The notes beneath the pieces were generated by a model that had not been told where the DNA came from, did not search any database, and worked only from the letters and a program-made list of their open reading frames with translations. Shown here in pieces: positions 1-10,886 of a stretch of DNA of 64,000 bases. The stretch is from Sipunculus nudus (lineage: Eukaryota; Annelida; Sipuncula; Golfingiida; Sipunculidae). How positions within the stretch are numbered: position 1 is the stretch's first letter; each line of letters begins with the position of its first letter. The stretch spans positions 62,665,176 through 62,729,175 of the forward strand of contig CM049316.1 in assembly GCA_026874595.1 (NCBI GenBank), read 5' to 3'. The translations under genes and the position numbers were made by a program.

Positions 1-63
1 ACATTGAAGTACTACACCCTAATTGGTCTGATCACAGTTGTTTGCCCTGTGAGACCCCTAGTG
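1..63 (+). CDS. putative internal exon of an unrecognised gene, cut by the window edge
   Basis: Reading from base 3, twenty codons are open (IEVLHPNWSDHSCLPCETPS) and one base is left over before a good splice donor, GTGAGA, at 64. That leftover G joins the first two bases of the exon at 2850 to make GTT (Val), and the frame then stays open through the exons at 8009 and 10752 to a stop. The residues look coding (Trp, His, Cys and Pro spread out, no simple-sequence bias), but the block is only 63 nt and its 5' end is outside the window. A second frame from base 1 is also open, so the frame choice rests on splice phase alone. I do not recognise the family. Confidence 0.3.
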
Positions 64-615
64 GTGAGACCTGAAAAATCTTGCTAATCAAAGCAGCGGT
101 TAAAACAAAGGAGATCTTGAATGACTGCACTGTATACGCACTGCATGCTCTGGAATATACCAGAAGAAAATCCCTTGATGAAGTCTTGTTGCAGTTTGCT
201 AGACTCCATCTTAATTCATAATATCAAGTATGTGCTAGTCACATTTTCACAGACCTTATTTGATTCAGCTAGTCTTTCTGGCATCTATTTACTGAATAAT
301 GATCAAGGCAATATAAAAAATCTAGTGACTGACATAAACTTGTTTTACACAGTTGCCAGAGCATGTGTAGTGCGATTTTTGGACCAAATGTTTAGCATTG
401 CAGGGACGGCATTGAGAATATGCTTTGATTGACATTTTTCATGTCAACCTGAACACTTGTTCGCCTGTTCATTGTTCCTGAAATAGATGCCAGAGTGGCT
501 TGGTGAATCATGGTTTGTGTAAAGTGTACTTGCAACAGACTTGGTAGTATGAAGATGCTGACCCGTTGAGAACTGATATTGCCTAAATATACTGCATATA
601 TTGATGCCACACAAG

Positions 616-915
616 AGCTCTCAGAGTTATGGTTGTACTTGCAGAGTTACAGTTGTACTTGCAGAGAGTGACAGTTGTACTTGCAGAGTTACAGTTGTAC
701 TCGCATAGAGTTACAGTTGTACTTGCATAGAGTAACAGTTGTACTTCAAGCAGCAGAGTTACAGTTGTACTAACAGAGAGTTACAGGTGTACTTGCAGAG
801 TGACAGTTTTACTTGCAGAGTTACAGTTGTACTTGCATAGAGTAATAGTGGTACTTGGAGAGTTACAGTTGTACTTGCATAGAGTTACAGTTGTACTTGC
901 AGGGTTACAGTTGAT
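616..915. repeat. tandem repeat, unit about 20 bp
   Basis: About fifteen imperfect copies of a unit close to AGAGTTACAGTTGTACTTGC run head to tail. Some copies carry small insertions (extra AGAG or ATAG) and substitutions (GTGACAG, TAATAGTG), so the period varies between about 18 and 26 bp. It lies in the first putative intron (64-2849) of the unrecognised gene. No function is visible. Confidence 0.9.
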
Positions 916-1403
916 CACTTGCTAAAGTGTGCATGTATTTACATATATATTGATTTTAAAGGACACAATTCCAGAAAAGTATTTATAACCACTGGAATAC
1001 CTCAGATATCAATTGCAGTAACTTATTTAATTTTATTCTCTACATATATGACACCAAGACCAAATGCCTTCAGACAAACTGTTACATTTGTAACAAAAAT
1101 TAGTCTAAGCCAAAAATAAATAAAAACCCCTTAAAATAGGTTACATTATGAACTGTTATTTCAGTAACTCAAGTAAATAATCTTCTCAATATCTTACCAA
1201 TTTTCTCATTAAGTCACATAATCTCAAATTTTATGAAATACGTAACACTTAATCTCCTTATTATGTAGAGTTTCTTCATGTGTCACAGGTGGCTGTTGTG
1301 TCAGTGGATTAAAATCCTTAACAACAGTCTCCAGACATAATAAAAAAAAATGATATGTTGAATATATTTAAATAAATACATAACATATGTCAAATACAGT
1401 ATT

Positions 1404-1447
1404 TCTCTTTCTCTCTCTTTCTATGTCTCTTTCTCTCACTCTCTCTT

Positions 1448-1516
<69 letters not shown>
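1404..1516. repeat. compound CT / AT microsatellite
   Basis: An imperfect (CT)n tract to about 1465 passes directly into an uninterrupted (AT)n tract ending near 1516. The rest of the stretch 916-2849 is AT-rich unique-looking sequence in which I see no gene. Confidence 0.95.
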
Positions 1517-1520
<4 letters not shown>

Positions 1521-2849
1521 TATATAAATAAATTATGTATCTATATGTCAGTCATAGCTATAATCTATAATATGCCTTATATGTATCTGTTCATGTATCA
1601 GATGGCATGATCAAACTTCGAAAGTAATAAATTAAAATGTATACTGTATCATGAAAAAAAAGTATGATCAGGCCAAATGATCAAGATGCAGAAAAAGTTA
1701 AATGTAATTTAAAATGCAGTAATTTATTCATTTTAAAGTTGATCTCTCAGATTGTATCCAAATTTCTGTACTGTTTTATTCAGTGTTTTAGGTGTTTAAT
1801 TTAAACATTTTGCTTTGCAGGCTATTCTTAGTAATTTGATTACTTGCTTCTGTCATTCAACAAAAAAAAAACTATTAATAATGTTTTTTTCTGGCTTTAT
1901 ATAGCATGTCTTTCAACTTTAGATAGATTAAATTAAAAAAATTTGAAACAGAATTTTTATCAACTACTTGAGTAAGGTCTTTCTTATTTAGTTTTTAACC
2001 CTTGCCCTTTAAGTTTTCTGCGTTAGAGACAGAAAAAGCTTGTCTTCTTTCAACCTGGATATTAAATCGATTGTTTGGGGGAAATGTGTCATGCTTGATT
2101 TATAGTCTATGTAATCTGTTATCTCTTCGTAACAACCCACACTTTATAAATTGCTTGCAGCCCTGTATTTGACTCAATACTCCTTTTGCTAAGGCAGTTT
2201 GCCATCAATGTCCGCTATTGAAAAATGAAGAATTAATCTTCGTTCAGTGTGTGATGATTCTGCGTAAATAGATATATTTATTTGTCGTCTTTCTTGAGCT
2301 GGTGTATGATTACTCTTATTGATCTCTGTCTGACGTAATCTTCTGGTCTGGAACAGCATTTAGCAGTTGATTTACGGTACCAGATCTTTTATACTTGTAT
2401 TATAAGAGACCTCCGAAATGGCATTGATGAAAATGTCTCAACTGTAGAATGGAAAGTAATGGTATATTTGGAAGTTGACCTCTACAGAAATGTCACATAT
2501 TTATAATTCAGCAGCTGATTGTCTGTGATATTTATTGTATCCCCAATCTAGAGTTTGAGGGAAACTGTTCTTGCTAAACCATTGCAGATATGCAGCCCTT
2601 TTGAGCAACGTAATAACAATTTTTTTTTCAAAGTTTGAAGGTGAACAGATATGATTAAAATAGAAAAACCTATTGGAAATGGTGTCAAATCATTACTTTT
2701 GGGTGAAAATTAAACATATTATTAAATATCTCAAGAATGGTTGATGGTTGTGCTGCAATTCAGTATGACAGAAATTCTAGGGTTGCTTTATATATCACAG
2801 AGGACTGATATGGTTCGACATGCAATCCTTTTTCCATTTTTTTGCGTAG

Positions 2850-2979
2850 TTCACCTGCATATCAGATATCCTCTTAACTCCTTTTGCACTGTACTTAAAA
2901 TTAAACTATTTAATGTAGCAACTATGAAGTATTGCATGTGCATAGATATGGGCAGAGGTCAGCGCCTAGCTTCTCTAAG
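2850..2979 (+). CDS. putative internal exon of the unrecognised gene
   Basis: The exon is preceded by a strong pyrimidine tract ending in TAG (2835-2849) and followed by donor GTAACT at 2980. Its 130 nt split as 2 + 126 + 2. With the G of the first exon it starts at Val, reads 42 open codons ending QRLASL, and its last AG joins the G of the exon at 8009 to make Arg. The encoded stretch includes KYCMCIDMGRGQRLASL. The match of phases on both sides is the main support; no domain is recognised. A weaker alternative acceptor at about 2918 would keep the same frame. Confidence 0.42.
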
Positions 2980-4993
2980 GTAACTTTAAATCTTGACTAT
3001 TAGAATCATTAGACTATTAGATCATTTCTCCACACTGTACAGAATTGTACTCACAAAAGTATGTATGCTGGTTAGGGAATATTGTTTGTAAAGAAATCCT
3101 TTCCCCACAATGCACTGTGGCTGCTAAAAATACCAGTGCCATAAGCATAAAATGTAATGAAAAGAGTCCATTAAAATATGTGCGGGTAGGATTAGAATTG
3201 TTTCAAAGCAAATAACATGATCATGAATGTGTTTGCTGTAAGAAATTACCAGAATAACTGATATTTGGTAATTGGTTAGCATGTGCATATATATAGCCAT
3301 GAATGCACGGCTCAGTAGGCGTTTATATTGGGCTATCAAGCCTAACTTAAATAATGATACAAGCCATATGGGGGAATGTACTGCCAACAGTCATCCATCC
3401 TGTTGCATTGATATCATTGTAAACAGCCCATAATCTGAACACAAGGCTATGAATGATGATTTAACACAAAAGAATACATGTGAACTCACAAACCAAACTG
3501 AAAATCTGTCTCTAACGAGCCATTTCCTGTATCTCATACAAGTTGGCTACTGTCTAATAACTTGTGTGAGACATGGTTGTATTAATACGGTCCAAAATTC
3601 AACAAACATGCAGATTGATTTACCAATATGCTGAGTCAAAACAGAATTTTCTAGCCCATGGCAGGTGTTGTTAGAAAGTATACTAAAGAAAAATAGTCCT
3701 AGTCGTCTCACAGTCCTTAGCCAGAAGAGGTTTGTATTAGATCAAAACAACCTCTGGCCATAGGTTGATCATTTCTTATGGTATCAAGGAAAGGGATTTA
3801 TATAAATGGGGATAAATATATATATACGCCATAGAGCCAAGGTCTGGGATACTCTTGCAATTATCTAATTGATACTAGAAATTTCCAGTTATCTCTTGCA
3901 ACCAAGTCAAATGGAAGTCATATTTTCATTCATTTTCATAATGCATAGACCTGTATATTCTGTCAAAAAGTGGAGAATGGATTTTATTGATAGTCTGAAT
4001 CATGCTTGCTAAATGTTGTCTGTTTCTATATTTACTTTGAAATTGCTTCTGTTAAATTTATCCTTTTTTATTGAACATACATTTTAACTTGAAAATTTTA
4101 AAAAAGTATTAGATTATGTATTTCAGGAAACAATTGTGTGAATGAAACAAGTTTGATCTCATGGACAAAAAAATACTAGATATTGATTTTTTTGACAGTA
4201 TGAAATTTTGCTATTGCAGGTTTTATTGATGACTGATAATTCAGCTTTTCCTTAAAGTTCTGTAAAGTCTGCAGTTATGTTTTTATCTGAGATTTGCATT
4301 TTGGTTTACGAGAAAGAACACTGGCCTCGTGAAATTGGACAACATCAGGTGTGTTTGCAGTAAACTTGTTGATCTAACCTGGACTCACTATTAACTGCAG
4401 GAAATGGGCTACTGGGTCTGTGGAAAATCTGATGAATAATTGAGCAAGGATGTATTACAAGAATGATGTATTGTAGGCTTTGATTCAATACTGTGTAGCC
4501 TCCCCAAATGTTGTGTAGAGGTGTGTGATATGATCAATATATCAGTATAATCATGATACAGCAAATTGCATATTGCATATCGCATTACTGTTTTCAAATA
4601 TCAATATTTTGTGATATTTATCAAACGTGACTGTAACTGATTTATTGTGGTAAAAATAAGGTTTCTGCATCAAATTGAGACATCTAAATGGGTTAGGTTT
4701 AGTGAAAGGCTGAAACTGAAAGTCACTACTTCATGACATACTGGTACAAAAATATTTCCACATGGTAATAGAAAGAAGCACCAAAGTCATAATATTTATC
4801 ATTTATTAATATTTTCTGCTTACACTTGTAATAACTACAGTAAGTGTCAAGTGAATTGAGTTCTGTTGATGAAGGACAGCAGCCTTGTGATGTCGAACAT
4901 GGCTTTAAATTTGATTGTGCACACCATCTGTTTTTCTTGGAGGAGTTTATTTTTGTAAATTGGTGATGGAGAACTCGAGTTGCAGACTCAGAC
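2980..4993. other. putative intron, nothing recognised
   Basis: This AT-rich stretch carries no ORF with recognisable content and no clear repeat structure. It ends where the 26-bp satellite begins. Confidence 0.5.
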
Positions 4994-5801
4994 TCATGAC
5001 AAGTCCTGACTCCAGTCTTCATTGACAAGTCCTGACTCCAGTCTACTTTGACAAGTCCTGACTCCAGTCTACTTAGACAAGTCCTGACTTCAGTCTACTT
5101 TGACAAGTCCTGACTCCAGTCTACTTTGACAAGTCCTGACTCCAGTCTACTTTGACAAGTCCTGACTCCAGTCTACTTTGACAAGTCCTGACTCCAGTCT
5201 ACTTTGACAAGTCCTGACTCCAGTCTACTTTGACACGTCCTGACTCCAGTCTACTTTGACGCGTCCTAACTCCAGTCTACTTTGACAAGTCCTGACTCCA
5301 GTCTACTTTGACGCGTCCTAACTCCAGTCTACTTTGACAAGTCCTGACTCCAGTCTACTTTGACAAGTCCTGACTCCAGTCTACTTTGACAAGTCCTGAC
5401 TCCAGTCTACTTAGACAAGTCCTGACTTCAGTCTACTTTGACAAGTCCTGACTCCAGTCTACTTTGACAAGTCCTGACTCCAGTCTACTTTGACAAGTCC
5501 TGACTCCAGTCTACTTTGACAAGTCCTGACTCCAGTCTACTTTGACAAGTCCTGACTTCAGTCTACTTTGACAAGTCCTGACTCCAGTCTACTTTGACAA
5601 GTCCTGACTCCAGTCTACTTTGACACGTCCTGACTCCAGTCTACTTTGACAAGTCCTGACTCCAGTCTACTTTGACACGTCCTGACTCCAGTCTACTTTG
5701 ACGCGTCCTAACTCCAGTCTACTTTGACAAGTCCTGACTCCAGTCTACTTTGACAAGTCCTGACTCCAGTCTACTTTGACAAGTCCTGACTCCAGTCTAC
5801 T
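4994..5801. repeat. 26-bp satellite array, about 31 copies
   Basis: The unit is close to TTGACAAGTCCTGACTCCAG followed by TCTACT and repeats at an exact 26-bp period for about 800 bp. Variant units (ACACGTCC, ACGCGTCCTAAC, TTAGACAAG..TTCAG) recur at multiples of 26: the TTAGACAAG variant near 5070 and 5410 (about 13 units apart), and the ACACGTCC then ACGCGTCCTAAC pair at 5231 and 5673 (17 units apart). This indicates block duplication. The array runs directly into the AAGTCC-rich end of a dispersed element (5802-6505). Confidence 0.97.
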
Positions 5802-6505
5802 TTTTTAGGGACTTAGAATTGGACTCGAGGATCCTGGATTTGGACTTGTACTCTGACTTGGAGGTATGGGGACTTGAGCACTCAAGCCAAGTCCATCTAA
5901 GTCCAGTATAAGTAAAGCTCTGTCATGTAATGTAAAATCATGTGAGTGTATACATGTGCAAACTATTAACAGAATATTACACAAAAAGACTGTATAATCC
6001 AAGCTTTAGTTGGAACTGGGGCCTGGAAAAGCGAGGGGTTAAACCCTCAGCTCTCTCCGCTGGGGACCCGGTTTCTATCCCTGGCTTGGCTATGAGAGTG
6101 GGTTGTAGTTGCCAGTCCAAGGTCGGTGGTTTCCTCTGGGTTCTCTGGTTTCCTCCTCTGCTACAGTCTACTGAACGCCACAATCTAAGCTGAGAGTGCC
6201 ACAGTTAAATATAACAATTATTTGTACAATCCATGTAAAATGAATAAGTTTATATTTATATATTTTTTTATTTAGCTCTGCATCAGGGGCTAAATATAAT
6301 TAAACATTCAAGTAAAAGCATGTTTATATTAACATAAAAGTGCTTATTGCAATCTCAGATTTCTCATTTATATTGGAAGATTTTATTGTACTCGGATCCA
6401 GACATGCGTTGACTCATGTTCCAAAAACTTGGACTCTACCTCAAGGACTCGGACTTAACTTACCTGGACTCGGACTTGCACTCTGACTCAGATGTTGTAC
6501 TGCAA
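5802..6505 (-). mobile_element. dispersed AAGTCC-rich element, copy A (carries the satellite, interrupted by a SINE)
   Basis: The region is rich in GGACTT/AAGTCC words at both ends (5809-5915 and 6385-6495) around a less repetitive centre. The centre contains CAGAATATTAC (5971) and, after the SINE, AGCTCTGCATCAGG (6274). The reverse complement of this order occurs at 13500-13850 and the same order at 46495-47035, so this is a repeat family of unknown class. No TIR or coding potential is visible. The adjacent 26-bp satellite appears to be an expansion of its AAGTCC-rich terminus. Confidence 0.65.
6002..6222 (+). mobile_element. tRNA-derived SINE, copy 1
   Basis: A degenerate pol III B box (GGTTTCTATCCC, about 6070) follows a tRNA-like head, then a body containing GTGAGAGTGGGTTGTAGTT and TGGTTTCCTCC shared with a second copy at 21527-21726. 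It interrupts the AAGTCC-rich element and is flanked by TGTATAATCCA (5991-6001) and TGTACAATCCA (6223-6233), a probable 11-bp target-site duplication with one mismatch. Confidence 0.7.
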
Positions 6506-7081
6506 CACTATTGGGAATTTACCATCTCTTATTTGTATATTAGTTTCCTGCTTATTGTTCCAAGCATGCCCTTGCTCCTTGTTCTATATTCTGTTCACCT
6601 GTTCTATGGTTGTGAGTGTCATATTCTGTGAATTCAAATACAGCAGTAAGTTATCAAAGATGGTGTTTCCATGGTAATGCTCTTCATTGTTAACATTGAC
6701 AATACAGTGTCTAGACCTAATGTGATTAGTTTCAACTCATCCTTGATATAATGATCCCACAGCAGCACCGAGGGATCAGCTCATATAACTAATATAAAAG
6801 GATGTGTATTATCTCTACACCCACTCCAATGACGTTCCCTCGCCATCCACCTTTAATTAAAGCCAGCCATCTACATGCTTTTTCTGTAGAATTTATGTGA
6901 TATTTGGCTTACTTTATGTACTACCTGTTAGTAAACTGTTGGAAAATCCTCATAAGAAAGGTTCTGATAAATCCTCTGTGATGGATGTATGAGCTTGTCT
7001 ATCTACAAGCTGTCATGCCCTCATGTTGACAAACAGAAAATCTGTGTAACTGAAGGTTGTTGTTTGTGTATGTGTGGAAGC

Positions 7082-7332
7082 TTAAAGGTCACTAGATGCG
7101 AAACATCATTTACAAAACTCTGCTTTTTGTTTAACTAAAACAATTACGACCAGATGGCCTTGTTGAATGTGTTTGGATTATTTTATCGGGCCCCCCACAT
7201 GTTATAAACACATGGATAAAAACAAAGCCTGTGCACTGTGGAATTATTATTTTCTGGCCTATTTTTATGAAAGGTTTTAGAGAACATCTTTAGTTGGTAG
7301 ATGTTAGATATTGGAATAGCAGGCACCTTTAA
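7082..7332 (-). mobile_element. TTAA-flanked MITE (Kolobok-like), internally deleted copy
   Basis: The element has TTAA at both ends (7082-7085, 7329-7332) and ends beginning AGGTC and AGGTGCC. The interior contains the reverse complement of the family word CACATGTTATAAACAC next to GGGCCCC(C)ACATG. It is about 250 bp against about 424 bp for the copy at 10306-10729. The TTAA target suggests Kolobok or piggyBac mobilisation; no transposase is in the window. Confidence 0.65.
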
Positions 7333-7369
7333 TGACAATGACATTCAGCTATGTATTGCCTGATTATCC

Positions 7370-7565
7370 CCCCCCCCCTGAAAGAAATACAGACCAGTTA
7401 TACAATAGGTGTACATTGTATATTCCACTCTTTTTGGTTGTCCTCTACTTTGTGTCTTTTTTTTTCAACCCCCCCCCCCTGAAAGAAACACAGATCAGTT
7501 ATACAATAGGTGTACATTGTATATTCCACTCTTTTTGGTTCTCCTCTACTTTGTGTCTTTTTTGT
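7370..7565. repeat. 100-bp tandem duplication starting at a poly-C tract
   Basis: Two units that each begin with a run of C, continue CCTGAAAGAAA and end in CTACTTTGTGTCTTTT lie exactly 100 bp apart with only a few differences. This looks like a recent local duplication. Confidence 0.9.
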
Positions 7566-8008
7566 TGAAAAATTCTTAATTGAATCAAAATTTTAAATTT
7601 CTGTTTTAGGGTAGATAGAAACAAGATAGAGGAAAAACATTTTTTTTAGATATTTTCTTGTATTTTAATATAAGTCCTTGCGAAAGTGATTATCTGTTAC
7701 TAAGTGCTTAAAATAGCACACCTTTTAATTTTTTTTAATTTTAAAATTTGAAAAAAAAAAACATGTTGAAATGAGTAAAAAGTTAAAAAATATGTATTCT
7801 ATAAGAAAGATCACAGTGCAAGGTTTACAGTAATGTTTACTTTATGGGGTCTAATTAAATATATACCACTGGTGGAGTGATTTTACAAACAAAGGTTTTT
7901 GACAACAATGATACCTAAAAGATTATTAAGTGAATTATTAAGTTTGCCTTTGTAGGAACACCAATCTTTTTGCTGTTGTGTATTAATGTTTCCTTTGTTT
8001 CTCTGCAG

Positions 8009-8103
8009 GACATTTTCTTGTAACATGAGGGCCTTTGGTCTCAGCAAGGAGCTCTGCCTGGAGTTTCTACGGAAACAGTCCACCATTGCAAACTTACGAG
8101 AAG
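8009..8103 (+). CDS. putative internal exon of the unrecognised gene
   Basis: The acceptor is TTTCTCTGCAG (ends 8008) and the donor GTGAGT is at 8104. The frame entered in phase 2 reads TFSCNMRAFGLSKELCLEFL and continues RKQSTIANLRE, leaving one G. The other two frames hold stops. It joins the last exon at 10752 (G + AA = Glu). The Leu/Glu/Lys/Arg-rich composition from here to the C-terminus suggests a helical tail. I do not recognise the protein. Confidence 0.6.
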
Positions 8104-8283
8104 GTGAGTAATAAAGAAATTGAAAGGGAATCAAGTAGTATTGATAATAAGTTGTAATTTCATGATCGATCATCAGTTAAAGTAAAAGTATAAGTAAAAG
8201 TAAAAGTAGGTTGACTTCAGCCAAGAATTTATTGGATGTCATTTCAACTGATATACTGCTCTTTATGTTTGTAGATATATGAG

Positions 8284-8918
8284 TAGTAATGGGCTAAAGA
8301 TTTATTATAATCAATGATTGTTCAGATTGATGCAAACAATCCAATGATTGATCTTGCATTGCCATAATAGACTGCAAATTTTGCATGTAATTCAGGCTTT
8401 ATAAGCTTTTAAATACATTATGCAGACAAACTATAGAAAATTCTGTGTTCACTGAAAAAAACTTTATTCGAAAGTTACCATATAGATGTGGGCATTAGAA
8501 TTATGACATTAATAGCGTGAATGTTTGCCTACATATCACTTTAGGTGATGAACTGATCTATATATGGTCTGAAAGCTCACACTTTAAAACAACCAGTTGT
8601 TTCCAAATATCAGTTGGCAGAGGTCAACAAATTTTTACCAATCATCAATCTTGAAATCACAACCGATTCCCAACACTAGTATGTAACAATGCTATAGAGT
8701 ATACGTGTGCACAGTCACCTTGGGTAAGAAGTTATTAGTAAACACAGACTATACTAAAGTTTGCTTGCATGAATTAAATGAAAGCATACATTTCATCATC
8801 ACAAAGTCTGTTATTTGCAAAACTTTGTAAAGGATTATGGGGCTGCAAGATCAATGATCTGGTCGTTTTGTGCCAACCAGCTGATCATTGATTATGATAG
8901 ATCATCAGCCCATCACTA
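8284..8918. mobile_element. 635-bp MITE with long imperfect TIRs
   Basis: The left end TAGTAATGGGCTAAAGATT and the right end ...CAGCCCATCACTA are inverted copies, and the inverted match extends through a TATAATCAATGAT segment (about 35 bp, imperfect). It starts and ends in TA, which fits a TA target site. A second, partial copy lies at 55620-55834. It sits in the intron between the exons at 8009 and 10752. Confidence 0.6.
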
Positions 8919-10305
8919 GATTCATGCGTGCTTGTCAAATTCTCAAGGCACTGAAATGTCACACTACATTTCAAAGTGTGAGCACTCTGCTCATTCATTG
9001 GACTCATAAGTTCCACAATGCTGAGGCTGAAAGGAATAGCAAATTTTTTTACCTTAGCACTTAAGCAATATTACAGGTTCTGAGACATTTGTGATAGTAC
9101 ATGTTAACATGACAACACCAATATATCAGTTTACAGAAACAAAATCAAAGAATACTTGCAGCAGTGTGTAAACTTCCTGCAGAATTGGGATCTGTAGACA
9201 TTTTCCAAGCTTCACTGATTTCATGCCTGCATAAACTGATATATGACTCCCATTTTCAAGCCAGTGATAGAATGTGCCTATCTCTCTTTTAGTAAAGGGT
9301 CCCCAGAAAGATAAAATGTGCTGTTGTCTGCCTGTGATCATGCCCAAAATTTAATTCTGGTTAAGTGAAATGCCCACATTGGAATGCATTCTACTGCAGC
9401 AGATATGTGCAACATAGAGATTTTTTGTGCACATTTTGATAAAAGAATAAAAAATATTTATAAATAGTTAGTGTCCCTTTAACACTATTTTCAAGCAAAT
9501 CAGCTGGGTTAATTCCATGATAGTTGTTTTTTCGCCAATTTTTTAGGCTAAATACTCTACGGATTGCTGCCATATACAAGGGGACAGATCTCCTATGGCC
9601 CTGTGGGCTAAAATGCTTCATGATGTCTCCTAATGCTGTGCAAAGTTTCATGCTTAAAATTATCATAAAATGTACAATTCTATCACATATCTGTTGCACT
9701 ATACTATAAGGTAAGTCAATACGAATTACACTGATGCCAAAATTGTACGTCCCAGTGTTGTGGCTGCTTTTTGCTGCTTGAGTTTTCAAACAAACAAGCA
9801 CAGAGAGTTTTAGCAGTATATGCAGCATTGTATGGGTCCTTAAAATCATGACTTTTGAAAGTCCAAAAAAATTCAAAACTCAAAAATTGAAATAAACACA
9901 TATTGTGTCTCTCAGTTTTATCACTGGTGAATGTTGAATAAAGTTATTTGAACAGAGACCAGTTGAACTGTATGGTGGAGTCTCAATCCCTGTTGTTTCT
10001 ATCAAATTATCTATACTGTCCTAGTCCCAAAGTCTTTTCATGTGACTGTTAATAGAGATCTCAGTTAACTTCTTGAATTTTTCAGTGAGGAATGGAGAAT
10101 CAAACATCTTCAATAAAACATTATTCATCAGTAATGATCTCAATTGATAAGAACTTTTATAACTTATATAGAGAGCTAGTGGTGCATGGAGTCTGATAGA
10201 TATAGACCTGGAAGACTTAAAATTTCCTTTAATTTTTTTTTTTTTTTTTTGAGTTGGAATCCTGATATAGATAAACAGATGTCTATATATGATACTTGAT
10301 GCTAT
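8919..10305. other. putative intron, no supported feature
   Basis: The longest frame here is 161 codons on the minus strand (9391-9876). It has no recognisable domain and no splice context and is more likely chance or repeat-derived. The rest is AT-rich unique-looking sequence. Confidence 0.4.
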
Positions 10306-10729
10306 TTAAAGGGGCCCAATAACCTATCTGATTTTTAAACCTAAAGTTAATACGTTGGAACTCTTATAAAAAGATGCCATAAAACTTGGATATCATCGCA
10401 CACAGGCTGCTTGTTTTGTTTATATCAATATGTTTATAATATGTGGGGGCCTGCCAAAATAATCAAAACAAAGGGCATCTGGCAGCAAGTGACCTTTCTA
10501 CCTCCACATATTGCAACCTACCACCTTATGTTACATGTTGTTCCGATTTGTTAACATTACTGTGTTTACAAACTTGTTGTTAATAAACAAATTCATACAT
10601 CCTTCAAGAAGGGCTTATAAGAACTTTTCTCAACCAAAATTTCCCTTAGATCATTTATAAAATAAACACAGAGGAAGCCAGAAATCACATAAATTCTTTT
10701 TCAAAAGGTGGGTGAATGGGCACCTTTAA
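10306..10729 (+). mobile_element. TTAA-flanked MITE (Kolobok-like), full copy
   Basis: TTAA occurs at 10306-10309 and 10726-10729. The left end AAAGGGGCCCAATAACC matches the inverted right end AAAGGTGCCCATTCACC. Related copies lie at 7082-7332, 21073-21530 and 28372-28805, and a split copy flanks the element at 29711-32052. It lies just upstream of the terminal exon of the unrecognised gene. Confidence 0.75.
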
Positions 10730-10751
10730 AATAAATAGTATTTCATTTCAG

Positions 10752-10798
10752 AACAAGTCCAGATGTTGAAAGAAAATGTGGAGAGATGGCGTGATTGA
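10752..10798 (+). CDS. putative terminal coding exon of the unrecognised gene
   Basis: The acceptor TTTCATTTCAG ends at 10751. In the frame set by the exon at 8009 it encodes EQVQMLKENVERWRD and stops at TGA (10796-10798). The spliced C-terminus NLREEQVQMLKENVERWRD is strongly helical in composition and could form a short coiled coil (inference). An AATAAA follows 83 nt after the stop, a sensible distance for a 3' end. Confidence 0.58.
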
Positions 10799-10880
10799 CA
10801 GAAACCGTAGCAAAGGCAGCCATGTATCCAAGGCAATACAAAACAAGAGTTCACCCACTGGTGTCAGCAAGAAGGAACTC

Positions 10881-10886
10881 AATAAA
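10881..10886 (+). promoter_or_regulatory. candidate poly(A) signal of the unrecognised gene
   Basis: AATAAA lies 83 nt after the TGA. It is the first one in the 3' flank. A longer 3' UTR using later signals cannot be excluded. Confidence 0.4.

Noticed and set aside
5025..5801. CRISPR-like regular repeats
   Set aside because: Units are directly adjacent with no unique spacers, in a eukaryotic genome; it is a satellite.
5942..6193. Overlapping frames on both strands at 5942-6193
   Set aside because: They lie inside a tRNA-derived SINE with a B box and target duplication, not a protein gene.
9391..9876. 161-codon minus-strand frame, the longest single-frame ORF in its region
   Set aside because: No recognisable domain or splice context, AT-driven composition, and another overlapping frame is similarly open. 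Likely chance.
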